Below are positions 42,472-53,365 of a stretch of 64,000 nucleotides of DNA, piece by piece. Position 1 is the first letter of the stretch, and each line of letters begins with the position of its first letter. A program made the translations under genes and the position numbers. The stretch lies in assembly GCA_963575745.1 (NCBI GenBank), contig CAUYUJ010015759.1:1-64000 (forward strand). The letters run 5' to 3'. The notes below the pieces were generated by a model that worked only from the letters and a program-made list of their open reading frames with translations, was not told where the DNA came from and searched no databases. This DNA is from Prorocentrum cordatum. Lineage: Eukaryota > Sar > Dinophyceae > Prorocentrales > Prorocentraceae.

Positions 42472-42640
42472 TCTGACTACCTACCAGACCACCCGTTCCA
42501 ACCCGAAGACCCGAATTTCGGGTTGGGGGGGTACGGACTTCTTATGTGTTTTTTTCCATGTATGTTCCCCGACCCCCCCCCTGGAAATGGAAGGCAAATC
42601 GGGGCCTTGGGTTGGGGTGGTTTGGTGGGCGGCGACTATC
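42472..42640. repeat. Dispersed short element, copy 1 (second copy 49929-50115)
   Basis: Shares CTACCAGA, CAACCCGAAGACCCGA, TTTCGGG, a G-run, CCATGTATG/TTTTTTC, TTCCCCGACCCCCCCC and TGGAAATGGA words in order with 49929-50115. The two ends are partly complementary (CACCCCAA against TTGGGGTGG), so it may be a MITE. Confidence 0.7.
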
Positions 42641-42896
42641 GCTGCCCCCGAACAGCGCGGCCCGCAGGTCGGCGCAACCGCCGACGAGATCTCCACCGTT
42701 CCGCGCGGATCCCGCGGCGGGGGAACGCGCGGCAGCATGCGGCCAGCGTCGTCCAGCATCTGGGCGCGGCGCTCCTCGACCTGACCGCGGGGCGCCCGCT
42801 CGCGGAGGGGGCGCCCCTCGGTCCGCGCGGCGTCCACCTCGGGACCTGCCTCGTGGTCGGCGGGGCCGGCAGCGACCTCATCGCCAAGCTGGTAGC

Positions 42897-42996
42897 NNNN
42901 NNNNNNNNNNNNNNNNNNNNNNNNNNNNNNNNNNNNNNNNNNNNNNNNNNNNNNNNNNNNNNNNNNNNNNNNNNNNNNNNNNNNNNNNNNNNNNNN
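42897..42996. other. Assembly gap (100 N)
   Basis: Exactly 100 N bases, the usual placeholder for a gap of unknown size. It is followed immediately by a TCC microsatellite, which is probably why assembly failed. Linkage across it rests on scaffolding only. Confidence 0.99.
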
Positions 42997-43135
42997 CTCC
43001 TCTTCCTTCCTCCTCCCTGCTCCCTCCTCCCTCCTCCCTCCTCCCTCCTCCTCCTCCTCCTCCTCCTCCTCCTCCCCCTCCTCCTCCTCCTCCTCCTCCT
43101 ACTCCTCCTCCTCCTCCTCCTCCTCCTCCCCTTCG
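42997..43135. repeat. TCC/CTCC microsatellite
   Basis: (TCC)n and CTCCC words directly after the gap. Low complexity. Confidence 0.92.
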
Positions 43136-43164
43136 CCCGCGCGAGGCGTCAGAGGGCAGCGTTT

Positions 43165-44080
43165 GGCCCAAGATGGCTCTAGGATGGCCCCAGATGGCAC
43201 CAGCAGGGTAGCTCAGAAATCCAAACACGTTCCCTAAAGAGCACACGATCGCCCCCAATACTGCTACAACTTGTTCAGGTGCCTCACAGGTATACGCCAG
43301 AGAGGCCAATATCCTTCAAACGCCAAGTGCTGTTCAAACTGGCTGCCTTCTCGCATTTTCGCTTGCAGTGGACCTCTGAGGCCTCGTCATCGCTCCAAGA
43401 TCGCCCAAGCGAGCCCCAAGAGGGTCCCATCAAGAACCTAGGACGGACCCGACAACGCCCAGTGACGCAGCAACCACGCCACAGGAGCGTTCCAATGGGC
43501 CTCCAAGGGGCGATCTTTCGGCCTCTGACGGGGTAAGGCTCACTGAAAAACCCTGAAGTTGTTGAAAGATGTTGTTCGGGAGCATCCTTTGGAGGGCTTG
43601 GGCCAAGATGGCCCTGTACGCCCCAAGAGGGCTTCCAAATGGCGCAAGGTTGTCAGTTGGTTCAAGGCGGCATCCAGCATGCCTCAGGGGGGCCCCAAGG
43701 CGGCCTCGGTACTGCTGCGAGTGGCCCTGGAGCTCTTCGAGGGCGCCCCCCGTTCAAGATCCCACGGTGCGTTTGGCTTCTCGTCATTTCGCTTCCGATG
43801 GGCTGCTGGTGACTCAAGCCAGTTCGAAGATCGCCCAAGAGAGCAGAAGGGCCCAAGAAGGCCTGGGATCCCCCCATGTTGCTCGATGTCCCCCAAGATG
43901 GCCCACACGGCTGCCTCGAGGGGCCCCGCACGGTTCCAACACTGCCTCGAGGAACCCTGGGCGGCCCAAGAGCGCCTCAACGCGGCCCAAGGAGGGCCCC
44001 GAGACGGCTCATGAGGCCTCTAAGAAGGCCCAAGGGTACCCGAAAGAGCCTCCAGACAGCTCGAGACGGCCTGAGCAAGA
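43165..44080 (+). repeat. Degraded CCAAGAGG-type array
   Basis: CCCAAGATGGCCC, CCCAAGAGGGC and CCAAGAAGGCC words in the same orientation as elsewhere, more diverged than at 7.1-8.9 kb. CTTCTCGCATTTTCGCTT (43350) and CTTCTCGTCATTTCGCTT (43778) mark a higher-order unit of about 430 bp. Confidence 0.75.
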
Positions 44081-44189
44081 GCCTCTCCTGCAACCAGCTT
44101 GACGCGTTGGGAACTTGTTGGAGTCACTTTGTAATGACATCTGAACCCCTGTGTTCCCCTTGTCGTCCCAGCACCGATTGGGGGAACCA

Positions 44190-44345
44190 CGCGAGTTTCT
44201 GTATCGACGATTCGGCGCGGGGAGCGCCCCAGCGATCCTTCTGCTTAGCAGCCTTCTTCTGCTTCTCCTCTTCGGCCTTCCAGCGGGTGCGGCAGTGGGG
44301 CGTGCCAGACGAAAATAATGAATTGTATGAGATGTCGGCCACGGC
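44190..44345 (-). CDS. Exon-like Lys/Glu/Gln-rich segment
   Basis: On the minus strand the frame reads CRTRWKAEEEKQKKAAKQKD and then RWGAPRAES. Composition matches the other Lys/Glu-rich segments on this strand. Borders are not determined. It could be a separate gene or part of the same one. Confidence 0.3.
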
Positions 44346-45011
44346 GAATCCAGAACCCAAGCAGGTCAACAACGCTTAAGAAGAACGCTGGATAATAGCT
44401 AGACTGGGCACGTTGGCCTCGGACCTGGTTCGGCTCTGACCTCGATGTCCGAAACTCTGGACACGGTCAAACCCTCCGGACATGCCGCACGCCTTCTCGG
44501 GGCTCTATTTCCCGGGCTCTGGCCACGCCAAGCCACACGGAGCAGATGCCTTCCGGGCGCAACTCTCGATCCCGGATGCGACCACAGGGTTACGGAAAAA
44601 TCGGCGGTGGCGATTCAAAACATAGCTATTCTGGAATCTTTCGAATCGTTGCCTGGACAGTGGGGTGGCGGGATTCCGATCACTTGCTCGCACTGTGGGC
44701 CCTGGACGCGCGGTCCCGGGTCGGTGCGGCCTGCCTGGACGGGCGGTGTGGCCAGACCGTCCCGGCAGGCCAGGCGAGACCCGAGAAGGCGGCGCAGAAG
44801 CGAGTGCTGCCGCGGCGCTCGCGCGCCAGCGACGCTGACGGCGCCGAGGAGCCCCGCGCGCCCCGCTGGGGCTCGGCGCGTGGGCCGCGGCCCCGCGCCG
44901 CTGGAGGCGCACCGCGTGGCCAGAGTGGAGCATCAGGGCGCCGCCGGCCCCACTCGCGGCGGCGCGCCCGAGAGGGGCCCGCGGATCTCCGTCCTGCCCA
45001 CTTGGGTAGGG

Positions 45012-45346
45012 GCCTCCTAGATGGGGTCGGAGTAGGAGGAAGAAGAAAAGGAGGACGAGGAGGAGGACGAGGAGGAGGAGGAGGAGGAGGACGAGGAGGA
45101 GGGGGTCGGAGGCTCGCGCCGCATCGGCGATGCATCGTCGATGCATCGCATCGGCGCATCGTCGATGCATCGGCGATGCATCGGCGATGCCTCGGCGATG
45201 CACCAGCGATGCATCGTCGACGTCGTCGATGCATCGGCGACGTCGGGCGTGAAGCAAATCGGGCTCCACATCGAGCTGCATCGGCGATGCGTCGGCGATG
45301 CGGCGCGATACTCCGACCCCACCTACTCCGACCCCATCTAGGAGGC
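45012..45346. mobile_element. MITE-like element, 335 bp, perfect 25-bp TIRs
   Basis: GCCTCCTAGATGGGGTCGG then AGTAGG at 45012-45036 is exactly complementary to 45322-45346. Inside are a GGA microsatellite and about ten copies of GCATCGGCGATGC/GCATCGTCGATGC, each nearly palindromic. No ORF of interest. No clear target duplication. Related, decayed sequence lies at 55296-55440 and 56020-56090. Confidence 0.75.
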
Positions 45347-46560
45347 TGAGATTAGGGCCATCCCCGCCCGTCCCATGCTTCTGGGCTCCGACCCGTCCGT
45401 CGCCCCAGCCCCTGGCCACCTCTCCCAAGACCCTGAGCTCCTCTCCTGCTTCCCCCTAGCCTCTGCTCTCTGCTGCGCAGCTCGAGAGGCACAAGTTGCA
45501 GCTGCTCGTGTGAGCCTGGACTTCACGCGGGGCCTCATCTGAGGCAACGGCTTCGGCTCCGAGAACACAACGATGACATGAACTTCCCCCTAGCCTCCAG
45601 GCCCCCGCTTCCAGGGCTTCCCTGCTGTGCCTTCCAAAGTCCAGGCCCTCCACTGACGGCCAGGGCCCTCCCAGGTCTGCCCCGAGCACCCAGGGCCTTC
45701 CGGGCGACTCCCGTGCCCCCTCCAGCTCTGCTCCCCGCCCTCCCCGCCTGCCCGAGCACTTCGGGCCGCTCCGGCCACACCAAGGCCCCCACCCACCCCC
45801 CCAACCCGCCCCACAAAACCCCTAACCCTACACCTCGGTCGGGGTGATCGTTGTCGCGTCGCCCTCTGGATGTTTGCAGGGGGAGCTGCGTCAGTTTTTG
45901 GTGCAAGGGACGTGTCGCGCTCCCGGCGAAGCGCTCCTCAGCCAAATGTCTGCGACGGCTTGCATGCATCGGGGATGGCGGGACCAATGTTTGCCTTCAG
46001 TGAGCCCCCGCAGGGCTTGGCCCCAGGCCTCCGCATGCCTTCCGAGCACTCGTGGAGCCCCTTGCGGCTCTGCCCCGAGCAGCCCCAGGACCTCCCATGC
46101 CCTCCGGGCACCCGCAGGCCTCACGAGCTCTGCCTCTCGCCCTTCGGGCCTCCCTGAGGCCTTCCGGCCAAGCCCACCAACTTTGTCGGTCGTCGTCGTG
46201 CCGCCCCCTCGCCTGTCGTCAGCCATTCTCGTGCGGCACCCTCGTGCGCAGATGCCGGCCGGCTTCCACCCTCCACCGCCTCCACGGCCGCAAAGACCCC
46301 TGGAGGCCCCTGCAAGCTCCTTGCAACTGAGGGCCCTGCGGATGCCCCTGCAGAACCCGCACTCGCCACAGCCCTGGAGGCCCAAGAAGACCCCCCCCCG
46401 AAGCGACGGGAGGCTCCCTGGAAATTACGGGAGACGCTTGCAGGCCGCTGGAGGCACACGCCACCCATTCACTGGTGTCACGCCACGAGGCGTCCTCGAG
46501 GAGGAGGGAACGAGACGACGGGCCCTCGCATCGGCAGCGGCCGTGAGACGAAGAGAGGCA
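45347..46560. other. No supportable gene; CT-rich minisatellite
   Basis: From about 45590 to 46170 the plus strand has irregular CAGGGCCTTCC/CTGCCCCGAGCA words of about 30 bp. The long plus-strand frame (45844-46800) spans repeat and non-repeat sequence and has no motif. Confidence 0.4.
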
Positions 46561-46564
46561 ACGA

Positions 46565-46861
46565 TCAGGAAGAGGAGACGGCTGGTGTGGCGGCGTGGGC
46601 CTCTCTCTCCTTCTCCGCGGCAGCTTTCTTATCCTTCTTCTCGGCCTTGGCCTTTTCCTTTTCCTTCGCCTCGGTTGCTCTTGCCCTTGCCTTCTGTTTG
46701 TCCTTATCCTTGTCCTTCTCTTTGTCCTTGTCCTTCTCCGTTGCCTTGTCCTGTTCCTTTTCCTTCTCCTTCCCACTGTTCTTGCTATGTTTGTCCTTGA
46801 CCTTCTCCGTGCCGTTATCCTTTTCTTTCTCCTCGGCCTTCACCTTCTTCTCTCCCTCCTG
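46565..46861 (-). CDS. Exon encoding a Lys/Glu/Asp repeat protein
   Basis: On the minus strand GTGCCCTGTGCAG (acceptor-like) is followed by an open frame of about 98 codons made of KEKDKEKDKDKDK-type repeats and Ala/Arg/Glu/Lys, ending SSS-stop at 46565. The sequence is low complexity but strongly asymmetric in favour of charged codons and has a clear acceptor, so I favour a real, disordered or single-helix tail. Transcription and upstream exons need RNA evidence. Confidence 0.45.
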   Translation of the reverse strand, partial: QEGEKKVKAEEKEKDNGTEKVKDKHSKNSGKEKEKEQDKATEKDKDKEKDKDKDKQKARARATEAKEKEKAKAEKKDKKAAAEKEREAHAATPAVSSS

Positions 46862-46899
46862 CACAGGGCACTGGCAGGCTAAGAGTCCAGGATAAAAGC

Positions 46900-48190
46900 A
46901 GGGAGTCCATAATCAGAGCTCAAAGAGTCTAGTAATTCGTGTGGAACGCCTTAAACCATCACCGCTGCTGTGATTGAAGTCAGGTTTGCAGAGATTGCGG
47001 CGCGTTTCCATTAAGAGAACGAGCGCGTGCGTGCAGTGTAAAGAAGCTTTGTTGCATAGGGTCTTGCCACTGAGCTAGGATTGAAGGTGGCGATCCAGTG
47101 CAAAGTGGACACGCACAAGCTTCGACATGGGCAAGACTTTCAGCATGAATCGATGCCAACGTCTGAGAAATGACTGGGGAATCGGCAAACTGTCCTGCCG
47201 CCAGGGTGAAACGACGACGCCAGCACGGAAGGGGGGGGGGGGGCGGAGTGAAGGAGGAAGAAACATAATAATGACCTGGAATAGCTCGCCGATCAACCTG
47301 GAATAGGCGAACCCAAACGCGTAGGTAAGGACAGGGGACACTGACACACGTGAATACGCATATAGCCCTTGTAGCGCAAATGACAAACCACATAAATCCA
47401 ACAAGAGCGGCAATAGGATACGGAAAGAGTGGAGCCAGGAGGAGGAGGCAGGGGAAGATAAGTGGGAGAGCTGCAAACTCCCGCCGAACACTTTGAGACA
47501 GGAGAGCACTTGACGACCTCGAATCGTCCAGCCGGTGCTCGTCAAGAAAGTGGCACCACGATTCGGTTTGGGCAAGACGAAGAGGAGCAAGAAGAGGAGG
47601 GGGGGATGGCAAACCAAGGTCCCGGAATGTGGCTCATGAGTGCTGCCCCAAGCTGTCTCAGCAGCTTGGCCGACATTCGGGCCGCAGGTTCGCTGCCCAC
47701 TGGCACAACAGGGGAGAGGAGAGGAGACAATGGGCAATTGATAATGGAGCATGCTCTCTCGCTACCCGCGAAGGGGGACGGACCCCCCCCGGGCGCCAGA
47801 GGGCACAATGGCCGCGCCACACGCGCCCCCTGGGATCCCTCCTCCCCCCAAGCGCAGGGAAGGCCGGGGAGGAGGAGACGGGCAGGAGGAAGAGCTAAAG
47901 AGAAGGAAGACAGGGCGAGGGCGGGCGCGGTGCCTCCTGAAGCACCGTAATCAGAAAAGCACTTGATTTGGGCAGATGTTTGCCCCTGGGGGGGGGGTCA
48001 GGGCCTAAAATGGAAGCATATTTCGGGCTCTACCCCACAAGGGGCCCTAAACAATCGTCTCGTGGCCCTCAATTTTGTTGTCCGGCATTCGCAGAGAAAC
48101 AGACAGTACAGTATCCTGGGTTTGAGAGCTGATGATCGCAATTTCAATTGTCGAACGACGATGATAGCATCGCTGACCACCTTTCCACAG
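46900..48190. other. No supportable gene; probable intron/intergenic
   Basis: Moderate GC, including a G-run at 47228 and GGA-rich patches near 47580 and 47860. It lies between two Lys/Glu-rich exon-like segments on the minus strand and may be intronic. Frames of up to 225 codons on the minus strand have no motif. Confidence 0.35.
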
Positions 48191-48199
48191 AGAGCAGCG

Positions 48200-48460
48200 G
48201 CCAGTGCATTCTCAATAACGGCAGCGGGACGCAATGTACAAGCAAGGGCGCTAGGCAGCTGTTGAGGAGGATCCTTGTTCGCCTTTTTACCGCCTTTGGC
48301 ATCACCATTTACGGGCTTACCTTTCTTTCCCTTCGCGGCGTCCTTCTCCTTGCTACCAGACTTACTCTTTGTTTTATCCACCTGACTCGATTTGTCCTTC
48401 GCTTTGACACTCTCCTTCGGCGCCTGCTGAGCCTTGTCCGCCTTCCGACGGAGACCCAAC
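48200..48460 (-). CDS. Exon-like Lys-rich segment
   Basis: The minus-strand frame reads ADKAQQAPKESVKAKDKSSQ, then KGKKGKPVNGDAKGGKKANK, and ends with a less charged part, AVIENALAAALCGKVVSDAI. A GTAAGC donor-like word occurs in the middle (about 48320). A Lys-rich disordered region followed by a folded-looking part is unlike the microsatellites around it. Confidence 0.4.
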
Positions 48461-48584
48461 ACCAACAACTACCATCCCTCTCTTACGCGCCCGCGCATGT
48501 GCATGAAAACATGTATGCAACTGCGACACGTGCATGCGCCTCCGTGCACGCACCGCTCCCCGTCACCATCGACATCCTGAATAT

Positions 48585-48731
48585 TCGCCCACACCCTTCT
48601 TCTCCGCTCTCAACATGCTTCTCGTCCTTCTCCGCCAACCCTCCCAATGCAGAGGCTCCTTGGACGGCCGAGGAGGGCCCCGAGAAGCACGCGGAAGCCG
48701 TCGACACTCTCTCGAGTCCCTCCAAGTAAGC
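48585..48731 (-). CDS. Exon-like segment with acceptor site
   Basis: TTGGACGTTCCAG on the minus strand is followed by a frame reading AYLEGLERVSTASACFSGPS, then SALGGLAEKDEKHVESGEEG. The acceptor is at 48732. Composition is ordinary protein. The downstream border is unclear. It probably belongs with the neighbouring minus-strand segments. Confidence 0.4.
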
Positions 48732-48784
48732 CTGGAACGTCCAAGAGAGATGCCATACGATTTTCGTTTTGTGGCGTGGCGTTC

Positions 48785-48970
48785 TCTTTCTCTCTTTCTC
48801 ACTATTTCTCTCTCTGTCTTTATGACTGTGCATCTCGATGATATGTTTACATATATGTGTATATATATATATATGTGTGTGTATCCCTCTCTCCCTCTCT
48901 TTTGCATGTTCGGCCTATCTCTCTCTCTCTCTCTATCGATCACTCTCTCTGTCTCTCTCGTTCTCGCCCT

Positions 48971-49009
<39 letters not shown>

Positions 49010-49010
49010 C
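48785..49010. repeat. CT and TA/GT microsatellites
   Basis: TCTCTCTT runs, an ATATATGTGTGT block at 48850-48885 and (CT)n to 49010, ending in a C-run. Confidence 0.9.
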
Positions 49011-49558
49011 CCCCTGTTTCCCGACACAACGTCATACCCTCGCTCTTTATGCCTCCTACTTCCTGTAATTATCTCGCAGCTCCCATCTCCGTGAATTTCT
49101 CCCACGATGGCTACTTATCGTTGTGCCTCCGTCTTCCCCACCCACCCCACATACCATGCACGCCACTTAGTCGACACATAGAATCTCTCCCTCTCTCTCT
49201 TGCTCTCTTCCCTGTCTGTCGCCGTGCCCGCTGTAGTTCTGGCCTTGCCTGTGGCCTCAGGATCTGTCTGCCCCCGCGCGCGCCTTCGCCTTCTCGGCGT
49301 CGGCGTGGCTGCCGTCGCGTTTCCTCGCAGATGGGCAGTCGAGGGTTGGCGCAGCACTGCACACTTGAATACAACGTTGTGCATCAGGTGCGATGCGAAC
49401 CATCCAAATCCACCCGACAGTATACCCGAGATCGCCTGTTACCCATAGTTACCCATACTACATCGCCAATATCATATAGACCGAGCTGACACGACAAAAC
49501 TAGACACAAAACATATGCGATAACCGACCAACACAAGTGGAACACATATCACAGCAAC

Positions 49559-49761
49559 CGTCAGAGCAGCATGGTCGCCGAGAGAGGTGCAACACGGTGG
49601 GGCTATGCTCCTTTTCTTGCCTTTCTCTACATGTTCTTCCTGTTCACTTGCCTCATCTCCTTCATCTGAGTCGCGGGCTGTCTTCTCCTTTTCAGCAGCC
49701 TTCTTCTCTTTTTTTCTCGCGTGGGTATTCTCCTTCGCACTATCCTGCTCAAGCGCGCCAG
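49559..49761 (-). CDS. Exon-like Lys/Glu-rich segment with splice borders
   Basis: On the minus strand GAGATTTGTAG precedes an open frame: LEQDSAKENTHARKKEKKAA, then EKEKTARDSDEGDEASEQEE, then KRSIAPPCCTSLGDHAALT. It ends at a possible GTTGCTG donor near 49558. Strong charge bias and an acceptor-like end support an exon. Function unknown. Confidence 0.45.
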
Positions 49762-49928
49762 CTACAAATCTCAAATGCCTTGTGCACACTCAGTCGCTGC
49801 AGCACTGGCGAAGCGCACTTCTTCCCCGAACCAGCATTCACGATCGGCCACCTCGCCCCGACCCTGCTGTTATGCCCTGAGCTGTCTGCGCCACGCCCAC
49901 ATTGAGTTTCTGGCACCCGACCCTGCCA

Positions 49929-50115
49929 AAGGACCTGACCACCTACCAGAACACCCCAAGTCAACCCGAAGACCCGACTTCGACCCGAATTTCGGGGTGG
50001 GGGGGGAAAGGGGTCCATGTATTTTTTCATTGTTCCCCGACCCCCCCCCTCTGGAAATGGAGGGCGAATTCAGGCCTTCGGGTTGGGTTGGGGTGGCTTG
50101 GTGTGTGGTGAGGAC
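49929..50115. repeat. Dispersed short element, copy 2 (first copy 42472-42640)
   Basis: CTACCAGAACACCCCAAGTC, then CAACCCGAAGACCCGA, TTTCGGGG, a G-run, TTCCCCGACCCCCCCC, GGAAATGGAGGG and TTGGGTTGGGGTGG. It matches 42472-42640 in order. The ends are partly complementary, which suggests a MITE. Confidence 0.7.
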
Positions 50116-50234
50116 CTTCGTCAGCTCATGTCATCGCTGCGCGCTGCGCACAATCGCGCTCATCCTCGCGCTCTCGCGCCGTCAACCTGAGCAAGCCCAG
50201 CCCTCCATCCGCGGACCAAAGCCTGCGGTGCGCC

Positions 50235-50406
50235 TCCGCCGCCGCCGCCGTCTGCGGCTGCCGCTGCCCCGCCGCCGCCGCAGTGGACGTGGTCGTCGCC
50301 GCCGCCGTCGGGGTCGGCGTCGGCGTCGGCGTCGCGTCGCCGTCGCCGTCGCCGTCGCCGTCGCGTCGCCGTCGCCGTCGCGTCGCCATCGCCGGCGGCG
50401 GCAGCG

Positions 50407-50439
<33 letters not shown>

Positions 50440-50475
50440 GCGTCGTCTGCGTCGGCGTCGGCATCGGTGTCGACC
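50235..50475. repeat. CGTCGG/CGTCGC hexanucleotide array
   Basis: CCGCCG, then GTCGGCGTCGGC, then CGTCGCCGTCGC units with small shifts. Arg/Arg-, Ala/Asp- or Val/Gly-type frames on either strand are artefacts. Confidence 0.92.
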
Positions 50476-50857
50476 TGGAGCACCCGTGGGGACCTGTGGA
50501 GGACCTGGAACGGTTTCTCTTCGTCTCCAGGCAGCCAGGGGCGGTCGACTCCGCTGGCCCCCCTGGCAGAGAGATGCAAGGCACGGGGCGGTCAGCCACG
50601 GCCTGACTGGCCTGTCGTCACTGCCACAAGTCCAGCTCCCGCCTCGCCCTCCCTCCGACCCTTCCGCCATTACTCCTCGTGACCGTCCCGATCCCTCTCT
50701 CACGAGATCTATGCACCCATACCCTCGCAGCAGTTGCCTGGGGCATGACGACGCGGGTCCGAAACGCAGGAACAAGGGAGAAAATACTCGGGCCGATCGC
50801 CATCACAGAGTAATACGCAACATGATTTCGATCCAGAACGCATCTCTCCCCAGGCGA

Positions 50858-51030
50858 CTTAATCCCACCAGCCCTCTGGGCGTACTTAGGTGGCTTGTAG
50901 GTCGTTTCGTAGTATTTTTCTTATTTCAACACTGTCGTCCCCTTCGGGGGTGCTTTATGACTACCCCTGTTCAACAAACACCCACCCCCATTCGACGGGC
51001 CGCCGTCCAGGAGCAACGCGCCCCCACCGA
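50858..51030 (+). repeat. Dispersed repeat family, longest partial copy
   Basis: Begins ATCCC then ACCAGCCCTCTGGGCGT (as at 55436), continues through CCCCTTCGGGGG and TGTTCAACAAAC, and ends GACGGGCCGCCGTCCAGGA (as at 39058). It therefore links the copies at 38965 and 55432. Confidence 0.65.
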
Positions 51031-51735
51031 TCATCTCTGCGGAAAACCATACAAACTGCACGCAGAGACAAAATACAAACTGACCAGTACAAGTTAACCC
51101 ATGGACGGCTGCAGATGGCCGCAGAGATTGGCATGGATGCTCCCAAGAGGCCAAAATTCTTTGATGACCTACGGTGTGTCGATGAGTGGTGTCAATCGCG
51201 CAGCTTGCGGCGCCCAGGAAGAGGATGGGGGTAATGACCCGAAGATCAACAGGAGTACGCTCCGCTGGACCCCCTGGCGCTGGCGCAAGTGTCGGCACTT
51301 GCGCAGCGTGCGCCGCCCATGGAGGGAGGTGCTGGCACTGATCTGAGCAGGGCCGCCCTCCGCTGGACCTCCCGCGCGCTCCCTGCGGGGCCGACAGCTG
51401 CGCGGCTGGCGGCAGTGTCCTAGCGCCCAGGGGGGTGAAGCGAGAGGTAGAGGACAGGCAGGAGACCAGCAGGAGGAGAAGGAGGCAGGAGGACGGAGGC
51501 GGCAGGAAGGGTGAGGGGATGAGGCGGGAGGAGAGGAGAAGAGCAGCAAAGACAACATGCTCTCCAACACGGATACATGACCCGACGAGGGCCGCGGACA
51601 GCACCACCGTTGGGGGAACCCTGCAGCGGAACGCACATAAACGAAGCTGGCGGGCCAAGAAACTACGTGATCAGGTGATGCATGAGGGTGGCACCCATTC
51701 TGAAATGTGGCATCGGGTGGGAAGGGACAGGAGAA
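51031..51735. other. No supportable gene
   Basis: Mixed sequence with a GGAGGC-rich patch (51460-51540). GCTGGACC and GCGCAG words recur near 51270-51380. No motif found. Confidence 0.35.
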
Positions 51736-51737
51736 GA

Positions 51738-51840
51738 GCGCCCGATTCGCCGCGAGGCCTTCTTGGGAGACTGCTTCGCTTGTTTCTCGGCCTTGCCTTT
51801 CTTCGCTTTCCTGGCAGCGCAGCAGCAGCAAGAAGGGCTG
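51738..51840 (-). CDS. Exon-like Lys-rich segment
   Basis: The minus-strand frame reads a Cys-rich start (CSPSCCCCAA), then RKAKKGKAEKQAKQSPKKAS. It resembles the other Lys-rich segments on this strand. Borders are not determined. Confidence 0.3.
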
Positions 51841-51934
51841 CACTCAGGGATAGGAGCCACAGCATGACATCTATGCCAGGGCAATTTCCTTTTCCCCCAT
51901 CTCCCATCCACACCTTCCCTCCCCTCCGAATTGC

Positions 51935-52720
51935 CCGCATGCTCATAATCAGCACCACTATCAGCATCAGCATCGTCATCCTCATGTTCGTCATCAACAC
52001 ACGTATATTCGTAATCGTCATCGTCATCGTCGCGCCATCATCAGTTGCATTCAGCAGCAAGATCATCATGACCATTACCAACAGCATCAGTATCATCACC
52101 ATCAACATCACAACCACTGCCATATGACATCAGCATCACATTCACCAAACAAACACCATCATCAACATCAGCATCATCATCACGGTCATCCTCCTCATCA
52201 TCATCATCATCATCATCATCATCACCGTCATCATCCTCACCAGCATAATCACCAACATCATCAGCATCATCAACATCAGCATCAGTATCACCATCAACGT
52301 CAAAATAATCCTAAGTATCATATTGCTGTTAACCACCATCATCATCATTATCTCCACCATCACCATCATCATCACAACCATCATCATCATCAACAGCATC
52401 ATCGTGAGCGTCGTCGCTATCGTCATCGCCATCGTCGCCATCCTCGGCATGCCATCATCGGCGTCATTATCATCATCACCACCGCCACCACCACCATCAC
52501 CATCGCCACTATCATCAACATCATCGTCATCGCCATCGTCACCACCAGCACCATCAACCTTATCCTCGTCGCCATCACCATGATCATCATGAACAGCATC
52601 ATCATCATTAGCATCATCATCACCATCGTGATCAACAGCATCTTCACCATCATCGTCATCGTCATCGTCATCGTCAGATTCATCGACGTCATCGTCTTCA
52701 TCCCACAGAATTCCCAAACT
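51935..52720. repeat. CAT/ATC trinucleotide-rich region, first block
   Basis: About 0.8 kb of CATCATCAT, CACCAT and ATCATC with scattered interruptions. His-, Ile-, Ser- or Met/Asp-rich frames on both strands are artefacts of the triplet. Confidence 0.93.
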
Positions 52721-53365
52721 CGTCCCCCCCACTTGGATTGCCAATGTTTGCGCGCCGCCTGGCTGTCCGTTTGTCCGTCCGTTCGTCTGTCTGCCTGTCT
52801 TCCTGGCTCTCTGAGCTGCGGCGCTTTGAGCTCAGGGACGCGTCGGCCACCGCCGCCCTCGCCCTCGTCGGTGGCCCCGACGACGTTGGGGGAGAGGGTG
52901 CCGAAACGCGCCCGGAGTCCAGCAAGGCATGAGGGTGCAAACCCGATTTGTCTGACTGATGCTCTGGGGGGGCCCGTGCTCAGGGGAGGCTGCAGCACCA
53001 CTCAACGATGTGCTGTTTAAACCGAGCCTGCAGGGTGAGCCCGTTTCCAAATCCGTGCTTCGGTGCGGATCCTCCGCGCGCCTCGTCTCCGCCGTCGTCG
53101 TCGTTGTGGTCGTCGGCGTCGTCTGGTGCGTTGGGTACTTCTAGGGTACTTGTACCATTCGGCGTTACGGGCGTCACTGGACCCGCCGCCACCCTGGTGA
53201 CGTGACGTTCGGCGCCAGCGGGAAATGTTAGCGACGTAACAGTCGACTGGGATGTCTAGCACTCTTAACTGTTCCAGACCCCGCGGGCGCACAACATTAC
53301 GTCACCAGGCCACCGCGCCGCGCCCTCCCCTGGTGACGCACGTTACGCGAAAAGACAAAGAAAAT
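52721..53365. other. No supportable gene between CAT blocks
   Basis: Contains (GTCC/GTCT)n near 52770-52800 and CGTCGTCGT near 53090. Two short ACGTCAC/GTGACGT words near 53195 and 53300-53350 recur. No motif. Confidence 0.35.

Noticed and set aside
45844-46800. 318-codon plus-strand frame
   Set aside because: Overlaps a CT-rich minisatellite and the antisense of a better-supported charged exon, and has no motif.
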